In this document: one piece after another, positions 55,021-64,000 of the stretch
Layout: every line of letters starts with the position of its first letter
Position numbering within the stretch: the first letter of the stretch is position 1
Assembly (NCBI GenBank): GCA_030674185.1
Contig: JAPXFY010000013.1
Coordinates: 51,318,067 to 51,382,066 of the forward strand
Length of the DNA stretch: 64,000 nt
Source of the DNA: Monoplex corrugatus
Lineage: Eukaryota > Mollusca > Gastropoda > Littorinimorpha > Ranellidae
Reading direction: 5' to 3'
Position numbers and translations under genes: made by a program
The notes under the pieces: model-generated
Databases searched by the model: none
Told to the model about the DNA's origin: nothing
Seen by the model: the letters and a program-made list of their open reading frames with translations, nothing else

Positions 55021-55420
55021 AACTCACCCAGTTATTGGGATAATTTTATCTGGGATTTACCTAAGCCAATTACTGGGATTGAGAGTAGCACTCAAGCTGG
55101 TTATTGGGATAATTTCATCTAGATATTTGTTTCACCTCAGCTGGTTATTGGAATGATCTTGTCTGGATATTACTTAGTGGGTTATTGATATAATGATGTT
55201 ACTTAGGCTGGTTACTTGTGTATCACTTAGTCCAGTTGTTGGGATGATTTTTATCTCTGTATCTTTTAGTCTGGTTATTGGGATTTTTCTAGATGTCACT
55301 GACACTGATTATTGAGATAGTGTTATTTGTGTATCACTTAATCTGGTTATCATGATAATTTTGTCTGGATATCACTTGGGCCAGTTGGTGAGATGATTTT
55401 ATCTGTGTAGTATACAGCTT
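55021..55420 (+). repeat. Degenerate tandem repeat, about 10 units of 35-50 bp
   Basis: The recurring core is CTGGTTATTGGGATAATTTT followed by ATCTGGATATCACTTAG, with variants at about 55030, 55065, 55096, 55140, 55180, 55208, 55232, 55272, 55345 and 55380. Substantial divergence indicates age. It lies within the presumed 3' UTR. Confidence 0.7.
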
Positions 55421-57562
55421 GGCTCAGATCTCTTGTTACTGCATGTCAGTAGAAGGGTTTTTTAACATTCAGCAGGAGATTTCAGCGTTAATTATAGGCA
55501 GCCATTTTTAGAAAGCATTCTGGTATTATCATGATGATGGATCACAAGGGAGGTAAATCAGTACCTCCAAAAACTCCATTAGGTTCGGACAACATAGAGG
55601 TCTCTTTACACCATGTGAAGCGCAAGTCCTATATAGTTGTCCTCTGTGTTATGCATCTCTGGTCACGTGATGTTCTGAACTCTCCAATTCTGCCATAAGA
55701 TGGCATGTCCAGGTCTGTTTAGAATACAGTACTACTTTATTATTCCAGATAAAATTAAGATTGGGGTTTTCTTTTTGGGGTTTTCCATTTTTCTGTAAGA
55801 TAACACAGGCTACATCTGTTTCTGATTTGCTTTCGAATGAGATTGCTTGATGAATGAGCGAAACTTCTTCTCTTTTTCGTTTTCTGTTGAGAGGTATTGT
55901 GTATGTGCCTTCTTATGTAACATGTTGTAAGTTTCTGTTTTTAGATTTGAACTTGAATATGATAACAATATTTGCATACATATTAGTTTGTAAATTTGTT
56001 GATAAAGCCGGAGGAAATTGAATTGAAGTGTTCCTGGAGTTGAGAGTGAAAAATGTTTGCCCCTGTTTGTGTAAGTGCATGTCTGTACTTTGTGGTTGGT
56101 ATGTTTGTAATGTGCATGTCCTTTTCAGTCATCAGTGGTCATGTTACACCTTCATAACCAATGTTTTTGTGAATGTGTAAACATAGATATTTTATACCTT
56201 TATTCTTCTGTTTGGGGTAGGATGTGGAGGAGTTAGGGAAGAGTCAGTGTGAGGTTGCTGTCTGTTATATTGTTTAAAGAAGGATTTGATAATAGTAATG
56301 ACATTTTGTACAGCAGCTCGTTTCACAAGAGCTTTTGGCGCTTCACAAATGTGTAAGTGGACATACAGCAAATTATGTTAGCCCATACTGCTATGGCAAG
56401 AGGGACAAATGCACCTTTAAAAGATTTAGTCAGTTAGTGTGCCATATTTCTAAGTTTGTCAACTGACTGTAAGGTTTGTCATTCCAAGTTGTCTACTGGT
56501 GCATTCATCTGTGTGCATGCATGTTATGCATACATGGTTGTGTGTCATGTAAGCGTTTTTTATTTGTGGATGTAAGCTGCCTATCACCAATAATTAGACA
56601 TTAATGATGGCATTTTTTCCATTTGCATTTTACGATTGATGGATTTTATACATGATGTCAGCAGAAGCATACAGGGAGAGAGTGTGAGAGACATGTTCTT
56701 AGCTGAAAGTTTTGGCAATGTTATATTGTGGTCATCAGAAACTTGTGTTTTGTGTTATCCTACAGCATAAGTTCTAGAGATACTGTACTTTTTATAAAAT
56801 GATTATTTCTACATGTTTATGTTTATGAGGTGTTATGTGAGTTTGAAAGGGATACACGAAGATGATATTGTTTTATTGAGTTAATCAGACATAAATTGCG
56901 AAATATAGTTTTGTTTTCTTAGTCTCCAAGCCCACTGCTATTGCCATTATTGCTATTTTGTGCTTGAGGTGTCTTATGTGTTGTGAACCCCCACCGTATA
57001 AGTTTGTATATTGTGTACAGTGTATAGATTTTGTTCTTTTCTTCTCTGTCTTAATGCCTTGATTATTGTGTATTTATGTGGATGTCGGGTGGTTTGTCTT
57101 GAATTTGTCATGTTGCCATATGTGTGGATTTGTGTGTATGCAGTGAGAGGCAGTATATCAATATATTACCATGGTTGAGCTTGGATTATTTGGGTGTTGG
57201 TGTTTAAGTTTCACAGTTTCAGTCAACTTCGTGTTCTTTTCAATTTGGGAAATTTAAAGTCCATTTTGTGCTTGAAAATATGGGGACTAACATTTTCGTA
57301 CTCTTTTATATCCCTGTTTTCAGTCTGTGAAATTAGAGATCCCATAGTAACTAGCATGACTGTTTCTATCTTCATCACTGACACATATGGTTTGGTAAAT
57401 AATGGTATCATCCTCTGCTGCAAAACTGACAAGCAAATTTAAATTCTTACTGTACACAAATTTAAATGTTAAGCATGTGTGTTTCTTGCTCTTGTCTGAA
57501 AATTCATATATGCACATGAAAATGAAATGGTTGTGAGCTTCCTGGCTCTAGAATTTTAACTG

Positions 57563-57590
57563 AATAAACTTTGGGTTTGGGGTGTGTTTA
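57563..57590 (+). terminator. Candidate ARNT poly(A) signal
   Basis: AATAAA at 57563-57568 is followed within 5-30 bases by GT-rich TTTGGGTTTGGGGTGTGTTT, a good downstream element. A second candidate is AATAAA at 59647-59652, followed by TTTTGTTTTGTGAGTGTGC. Sequence alone cannot choose between them. Confidence 0.45.
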
Positions 57591-59820
57591 GTAGCCGGAA
57601 TAAGCGGTGTGATCAGTGCTATAGAGAGCTTTGTGAACATCACTAAAGGGACACAGAAGATGAGGCAGAATGTTAAAAAAAAAAAGCACGTAACCTTTCA
57701 CTTATCCACTTCAATGAACATGAAAATAGAAGAGACCCGTCTTGGCAGGGCTTTATAGCAGTATGAATCTAACAGTTAATACCTAAGGCACCACAAGCTG
57801 TTCAAACATACAGTCATGTGCACAAGCTTCATGTGCATGTAATTTCACAGCACATTAATGCACAAGACAACCTTATGGTTTGAGGAAACAAGTTTAGCTG
57901 CTGACAGAATTTGACCTGCTTTGCATTTGGACACTTTTTGTATTGTACTGCAGCCATTACGGGGATGGGTAGGGGAGAAGACGTGTAATGATGCAACCAT
58001 TAGTGGTACCACTTATTAATATAGTACCTGGCTTCAGTTTGTGTGTAGACCATCCTTGATGTCTTTGTGATGTTATGCCTGTGTGGACATTCTGAGTTTC
58101 ACTAATTGTCTATGTCAGTATCACACACAAGCACAAAAGTCTGTCTGAATTATAACATTCAGATAAGCTAACAAATATGCAAGTTACATTTCACAGGCAC
58201 ACTTGACTTCTTTAAACTTAATATCAAAATTTAGCTGACACATATGCAAGTTATATAATCTGCTGGAAAGACAGTTTCTCTTATTGTTATTTTTGTCTGA
58301 TTATATTTTCTCGCCTTGTCTTTTGTCTGTACTTTTTAGGCAAAAAAACAAAAAAAAAGATTGGTTGTAATTGATGATGGATATTGATTACAAGATGCTG
58401 TAGGCAGTTGTAGAGTAAATCACATAAAAAAAAAAGAATACTTTGGAGGTGCCAGTTTCTTTCATTTTCTTGCCATTTTGATAAACAGAAATAGATTTCA
58501 GATTTTGGTAGAAATCATCAGTCCCATACTTTGGTGTGTAACAAAAGTTCATTGACCACATGTGAATAAAATATTGATCAGTATTTTTTTTTATTTCTGT
58601 ATAGATCATTACTAGAGATTATTGCAGATTACACTGTACAACTTTTATATTCATGTTGAGTTGCCTGGGTTGCAGTTAGAAATATTATTTGTTTGAAAAA
58701 TGAGTAAAGAAAGAAATAAGGCTGCCTTGTATCAGAAGTATGTATGCTTGCTTCCACATAGTGATGTCCTATCCATCTGATTAGACAGTGGATGTGCCCA
58801 CTTAGATGTTGAACAGTGTCAGCTTTGGCTGATTGGGCCGATTCTTAAATGGCAGTTCTTAACACGGCTGATGCATGTAAAGGTTGATAACTGCAGCTGG
58901 ATGTTCACTGCCACAGGTTTCTATCGCTTTTGTCCAACCAATGTCAAGTTTGTTTCTTCTCTGCTTTGGCAATGCCTTTTCATGCTGCCTGTTGCCAGTA
59001 GTATGTAGTACAGCTATTACAGCAGTGAATTGTCACCAGCTTTCCTTTGATCAGCATATATCATCATGATGATAAAGTTTGAAATCAGGCATATTTTCAA
59101 GATCACTGAAACATGAACGACTGTGGAAAAAGAGAGGTTGTTGATATGTCTTGATAGTATTTCTGCTATTGTTGGGGTGGGTTTGTGCGTTTCAGAATTG
59201 GTCTTTTTATTCTTATGTGGGTGACAATGCTAGAGTAATTGTCAGTTTTAAGACCATAGGATTAGTATCAAGTATAATTACTCGTACATGATGTTTTATC
59301 GTTATCCGTATTGGTCCTTTGACACAGCAGCCTAGGTCACAAGGTCAGAGTGAGTGATCGTGTAATGTTAGAAATGTGAGTAATCGTGCAGGACCTTTGT
59401 GGCTGGAGTTTGTGTGTTTGCATGTATGATTCTGTGTGTGTGTGTGTGCGTTTGTGTGGGTGCTGGTATGTGTGCGTGCGTTTGTGTGGGTGTGTTGTGT
59501 GCGTGCATACTTGCCTTGGGTCATATTGGTCTCTTGTATGTGGTTCTGTACAAGTTTCCATATTTTTGGTATGTGAAGAAAATGTGAGATGTCTGTGATT
59601 TTGTTGGTGTCTTTGCTGTATGTTAGAAATATATATTGTCATATGTAATAAATATGAATATCTATATATTTTGTTTTGTGAGTGTGCTTTGAATTTTGGC
59701 CTGGGAGGGAGCGGTTTGAAAAGAGTACATACTGGTTTGAAAACAGTACATACTGTGCGTGTGTGTGTGCGCGTGCATGTGCACGTGTGTGTAGCACAAG
59801 TTGGCTGCAAGCACTTAGTT
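57591..59820. other. No recognised gene (downstream of ARNT)
   Basis: Mostly AT-rich, with AAAAAAA runs near 57675 and 58350. (GT)n with TTTGTGTGGGTG repeats lies at 59430-59505. A duplicated TACATACTGG/TGTGCGTG pair lies near 59725-59760. No exon was recognised on either strand. Confidence 0.45.
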
Positions 59821-59827
59821 TTCATGA

Positions 59828-59831
<4 letters not shown>

Positions 59832-59912
<81 letters not shown>
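59832..59912. repeat. (CT)n microsatellite
   Basis: About 80 bp of TC repeats with one CCCTC interruption. The Ser/Leu frames through it are artefacts. Confidence 0.97.
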
Positions 59913-59916
<4 letters not shown>

Positions 59917-61404
59917 AGTCTTAAACATGCCTGTGTGTTGTTTCAACATGCACAAGTAAATGTATACACGCACAAGTCATGCGCACGCACACGGTACTAC
60001 TCCATCACATGCTGTGCATGTATGCACACCACGCACAGCTCTATACCACTTTGACTTTATCTCAATAACCTCATCTCATCTCGGTATTACTGTGTGTATA
60101 TATATATATATATACCACATTATACAGTACATCACTGGCATCGCCACATCACATCACACCACTCTGTAATGTTCTGTGTAAGTTACTTTTTTTTTCTTTT
60201 TGCTTCACGCACAATTGTGATTTAGCATCATACACTCAATCATACCCCCAAATGATGCAATTCGGCAAGTGATTGCTCTATTTTTGGCGAGAACCCATCC
60301 AAGATCACTAAAAATTCAATGTGAAGAATGCCTCTATGTGGCCCTGCACATGCTTCATCCATAATGCCCAGGTTGCTCACAAACACATTTCCTCATCCTC
60401 TTTTCCAGTCACAACACCAAAGAAACGGGTTATATCATCTTAGAACTCCATATTCAAGAAACAACAACAAAAATCCAATGTTCCATACGTCCTTACGCTC
60501 TTCTTTTACTGGATCGTCAAGTTATGGTTTGATCTCACTCCTGGGTTGAGTTCTTGCCCTTGCTTACCTGCTTGTCCAAGTGAGACGAACTTTTTACCTT
60601 TCTGGCCAAATTGGTGTTTGACTCATTCATCCACAATGTGTCTGATTGTTCAAGAGATAGATTCTATGTCTCACAACCAGTGTTGTGATCATTCCTCCAA
60701 CTATCATGGTCATTGTCACAAAGTGGATCACTTACACCTTGATAATCGCAAAAGTTCCAAATCTGGGGAATTTCTGGTACCACAAAGTCAAAAATTCGTC
60801 ATTAGCTGATGAAATGTTTAATCCCCGTGTCTCTTTAGAGGGGTGAGATATCCAGTGTATCCCTGGCCACCCAGAGCGTGCCTGAAATCAGAGGCATAAG
60901 TAAATCCTAGTTCCCTTGCCGCTGTCTGAGGACAGCATGCCTGGACAAAGTGCTGTGGCTGTGATTTGCACCCTGTTGCGTTCCACTCCCAGTAGGAATC
61001 TTCTTCCCTCACTGGCACAGAGACCCTCGACACATCCTTGGGCTCCATGGTTTTGTCACAAGCTCCCCACAGGAGTTCTGTAGCCACTTAATTCATTTTG
61101 CCACTCCCCTGTCCTGATATCCGTCGAGTCGAGCCTTACTCCATGAGGTACCTGGTTCTTCACTCCCTCAGCAACCTATCCCCACCAGTCTCCAGTGCTT
61201 ATGGCTTCTCAGCGGTCAGTAACACGACACGTACGTCCATGACGTAATTTCCTTAACCCACTCTGCTGTTGGTAATATGACCAGATTGCAGCTGGGTCCC
61301 CAGTTGCTACATCCCACTTTGCAGTTGGCTTTGCAACCTAGAGTGCAGCTGGGGGATTCCAGTCCTGGGTAACCTCAGATGATGGAGATCCCCCTGCCAT
61401 CTAT
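59913..61404. other. Unassigned; possible decayed coding or transposon sequence
   Basis: 60100-60115 holds (AT)n. The minus-strand frame at 60818-61087 is 89 codons with balanced composition (Trp, Cys, Tyr and His present: EEDSYWEWNATGCKS, ELGFTYASDFRHALGGQGY), which is unusual for random DNA here, but I recognise no family. 61190-61400 is relatively GC-rich with GCAGCTGGG(T/G) and TTGCAACC repeats. It could be part of the neighbouring LINE insertion site or another transposon. Confidence 0.3.
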
Positions 61405-61525
61405 AATTATAATAATAATTAATAATAATTACAATATTTATATAGCGCAAAATCTTGATAAAATCAAATCTAAGCGCTGAAGCAGAACACATGCAAGCAC
61501 GCACGCACCACGCCACACGCACGCA

Positions 61526-61585
<60 letters not shown>

Positions 61586-61735
61586 GCATGGCTATAAATG
61601 GGGAGAAAGAATAAAAGCAATAAAAGCAAGAATAAAAGCAATGGAAAATTATAGAGAGCATAGCATATACAATTATATATTATAACCATGTGATTCCCTC
61701 CGAGCGGAGACAGGCTGCAGAGGGGGGTTAGGATT

Positions 61736-63968
61736 TTATGCGGAGGAGAAAAGGTGAGTTTTGAAAGCGGACTTGAAGGAGACAAAGGTAGGTTGCTGAC
61801 GGACTGAGAGAGGAAGTTTGTTCCAGGAGAGTGGACCAGAAACAGAGAAGGCTCGTGGACCATAGGTATTGAGCTTAGTGCGTGGAAAGCGAAAAGTCAG
61901 AGGATCGGAGGCAGAGCGGAGGGTACGTGAGGGAACATAGATCTCAAGTAGGCTTGACAGGTAATCGGGGGCTGCGTTATTGAGGCTTTTGTAGCACATG
62001 GTGTCTAGTTTGTACTGTATGCGCTTTGATACAGGGAGCCAGTGAAGTTGTGCCAGGAGAGGAGATATGTGGTCAGCTTTTTTCTTTTTGAGTACAAGGC
62101 GTACAGCATTGTTTTGAATGCGCTGTAGGATGTGAATGGTGGATGCAGGAAGACCAGACAGGAGTGAATTGCAATAGTCAATGCGAGACATTATGAAGGA
62201 GAGAACGAGTTTTGCAGTTGTTTCGACAGAGAGATACTTCCTGATCAGCCTTATACGATGGAGATGATAGTAGCAGGATCTGGCAGTTTGAGAAACAAAG
62301 TTGTTCATGGAGAGGGTAGAGTCAATGCAGACACCAAGGTTTTTAGCTGAATCAGAAATTGGGACTGATGTGTTACATAATGGGAGAGAAAGAGGAGGCA
62401 GCTGAGAAAGTTTCTGACGGGTGCCAATGAGGATAGCTTCTGTTTTGTCGTCATTAAGCTGAAGTCTATTGTGTGTCATCCAGTTCTTAATGTCCGAGTA
62501 ACACTCAGTGGTGCGAGTCAACAGGCGCTGTATATTATCAGGTGAGTCACTGTCTTGAAGTTGGGTGTCATCAGCATAGAAGTGGTGTTTTATAGAATGG
62601 GAGTTGATGATGGTGGACAGGGGGGAGGTGTAAAGAGTGAAAAGAACAGGGCCAAGGACAGATCCTTGTGGAACACCACAGGTCAGGTATGCAGGTTGAG
62701 AGTAAGTGCCATTGATGAGAACGGTTTGTTTTCTGTTGGATAGGTATGAAGTGAACCAAGACAGAGCAATGTCAGAGATGCCAAAAGTATGATGAAGTCT
62801 AGAAAGGAGAATACCATGATCAATGGTATCAAAGGCTGCAGACAGATCAAGGAGTGTGAGGAGAGAGACTTTGCCAGTATCAGTTGCAAGGAGGAGATTG
62901 TTGAGAATGTGTAGTAGGGCAGTTTCAGTGCTATGGCACTGGCGGTAGGCTGACTGGAAAGGATTGAGGAGATTGTTGGCAGACAGGTGAGAGTTCAGCT
63001 GGTTGAGGACGACTTTTTCAAGGAGTTTTGACAAGAAAGAGAGATTAGAGATAGGCCGGTAATTTTTCAGTTCATTTGGATCTAAATTGTGTTTCTTGAG
63101 GAGAGGGTGAACAATAGCAGACTTGAAAGAATCAGGGACAGTTCCAGTTTGAAGAGAAGTGTTGATGATGTCAGTGATGAATGGGAGGAGAGTAGGGAGA
63201 CAGTCGGCGTAGAGAGAACCTGGAAGAGGATCTAGTTCGCAGGTTTCTTGAGGAGAGGGTGAACAATAGCAGACTTGAAAGAATCAGGGACAGTTCCAGT
63301 TTGAAGAGAAGTGTTGATGATGTCAGTGATGAATGGGAGGAGAGTAGGGAGACAGTCGGCGTAGAGAGAACCTGGAAGAGGATCTAGTTCGCAGGTTTTG
63401 AACGACATGGATCTGATTGTGTTGAGAATTTCTTCTTGTGAGACTGGGGTAAAAGTAGTAAGAGGTGTGCCAGAGAAGGAAGGGTCAGGTGGGCATGGTT
63501 GACAGGGTGTCCTGTCAAGCCTGTCACGAAGAGTTTGTATTTTGGTGGTGAAATAGTTGGAGAATACAGATGGGAGTTCTTCATTTGTATGTTTTGTTGG
63601 GAGAGGTAAATCTTTTCGTGTGCCAAGGAGATGATTCATGGTTGTAAAGAGTTCTTTTGAAGAAGAGGCATTCAGGATTTTGGTTTGGAAATAGCTTGTT
63701 TTTGCTGATGCAATGAGGGTGGATACTTTTGTTTTAGAGGCTTGGAAAAGTTGCCTGTGTACAGTGAGTTTGGATTTGCGCCAGCGGCGCTCTGCTCTGC
63801 GGCGGGCACGTTTTGCACAGGCGATCTCATGAGTGAGCCAGGGGGTAGGGGGGCGGTCAGGTAAAAGACGGGTTGTGGCTGGAGCATGAGTGTCCAGAAG
63901 ATGGTGGAGAGTAGTATAGAATTCATCGGCAAGGTTATGTGACTTTTCAGAAAGGAGACGGGAGGCAT
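61736..63968 (-). pseudogene. CR1/L2-like reverse transcriptase, frameshifted by a duplication
   Basis: The main 432-codon frame (61736-63034) covers most of the RT and the C-terminal domain: LLEKVVLNQLNSHLSANNLL, LDLSAAFDTIDH (first catalytic Asp), CGVPQGSVLGPVLFTLY, HHFYADDTQL (YADD intact), LQLNDDKTEAILIG, LGVCIDSTLSM and the tail RAFSVSGPLSWNKLPLSVR. The N-terminal RT part is in the frame 63232-63639 (SFKTCELDPLPGSLY, DSFKSAIVHPLLKKP). The two are separated by an exact 152-bp tandem duplication at 63091-63394. Because 152 is not a multiple of three it shifts the frame, and reading through only one copy would join LLKK to NYRPISNLSFLSKLLE. Apart from this lesion the ORF is intact, which suggests a young insertion. 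Confidence 0.92.
63091..63394. repeat. Perfect 152-bp tandem duplication inside the CR1/L2-like LINE
   Basis: GTTTCTTGAGGAGAGGGTGA at 63091 recurs at 63243. The sequence up to GATCTAGTTCGCAG is identical base for base in both copies by eye. The unit starts with GTTT, and GTTT follows the second copy, so 4 bp of microhomology lie at the junction. Confidence 0.95.
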
Positions 63969-64000
63969 CAGATGAAAATGTGGAGAGGTCGATAGATTTG

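Larger units (their letters stand above)
53687..57590 (+). other. Probable ARNT 3' UTR
   Basis: This is non-coding sequence after the stop, up to the AATAAA at 57563. It contains a decayed palindromic element (53862-53980) and a degenerate tandem repeat (55021-55420). No splice-competent exon or other domain was recognised. The UTR length is inferred only from the poly(A) signal choice, and a shorter or longer form is possible. Confidence 0.5.
61405..64000 (-). mobile_element. CR1/L2-like LINE, 3' part, running off the right edge
   Basis: The element reads on the minus strand from beyond 64000 to its 3' end at about 61405. After the ORF stop (61736) come TGCTCTCTATAATTTTCC, a (GT)n array (61522-61583), TATCAAGATTTTGCGCTATA and an (ATT)-rich tail. 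This tail is shared with the solo 3' end at 11022-11240. The upstream part (63968-63640) is in broken frames with no identifiable endonuclease motif inside the window. Confidence 0.9.

Noticed and set aside
59620..60054. Plus-strand frame through the CT array near 59.8 kb
   Set aside because: Ser/Leu repeat from (CT)n with unrelated flanks; no domain.

Overview
The window is animal genomic DNA, most likely from a gastropod or other lophotrochozoan mollusc. That assignment is an inference. It rests on an intron-rich gene whose protein resembles invertebrate ARNT/Tango, many low-complexity dinucleotide arrays, several non-LTR retrotransposon types, tRNA-derived SINEs with bodies of a kind I associate with marine molluscs, and AT-rich non-coding DNA. 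No bacterial, organellar or viral gene was seen.

One host gene can be read from first to last codon. It is a plus-strand ARNT homologue (aryl hydrocarbon receptor nuclear translocator, Drosophila tango) with 15 coding exons between 12324 and 53686. The exon lengths and phases join without a break into a 645-residue bHLH-PAS protein, and every intron is GT-AG. Exon 1 carries 13 codons plus one base. Intron 1 is about 21.4 kb and holds most of the transposon load. The bHLH is in exon 4, PAS-A in exons 5-9, PAS-B in exons 10-12, and the Gln/Pro/Gly/Ser-rich C-terminal tail in exons 13-15. The 3' UTR probably runs to an AATAAA at 57563.

Layout. 1-12.0 kb: no recognisable host gene; it holds repeats, an RTE-like LINE remnant (6.2-7.8 kb), a SINE and a LINE 3' tail. 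12.0-12.36 kb: ARNT promoter, 5' UTR and first coding exon. 12.4-33.8 kb (intron 1): a broken R2/HERO-like LINE on the minus strand (17.6-20.9 kb) with a tRNA-derived SINE abutting its 3' end, a 714-bp hAT-like non-autonomous element (22.0-22.7 kb), a LINE fragment nested in another repeat (13.8 kb), and dispersed repeats. 33.8-53.7 kb: the remaining exons, with introns carrying foldback elements, a SINE, a 1.5-kb minisatellite of about 66-bp units and a long (CT)n tract next to a splice donor. 53.7-61 kb: 3' UTR and intergenic DNA. 61.4-64.0 kb: a CR1/L2-like LINE on the minus strand that runs off the right edge.

The most distinctive non-coding feature is a nested palindromic repeat family with ends of the form TTAACCCTTTGACTCCC...GGGAGTCAAAGGGTTAA. 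At least eleven copies of different completeness are scattered across the window, in ARNT introns and in both flanks. I do not recognise it as a named family. It looks like a non-autonomous foldback transposon and is the best candidate here for something undescribed.
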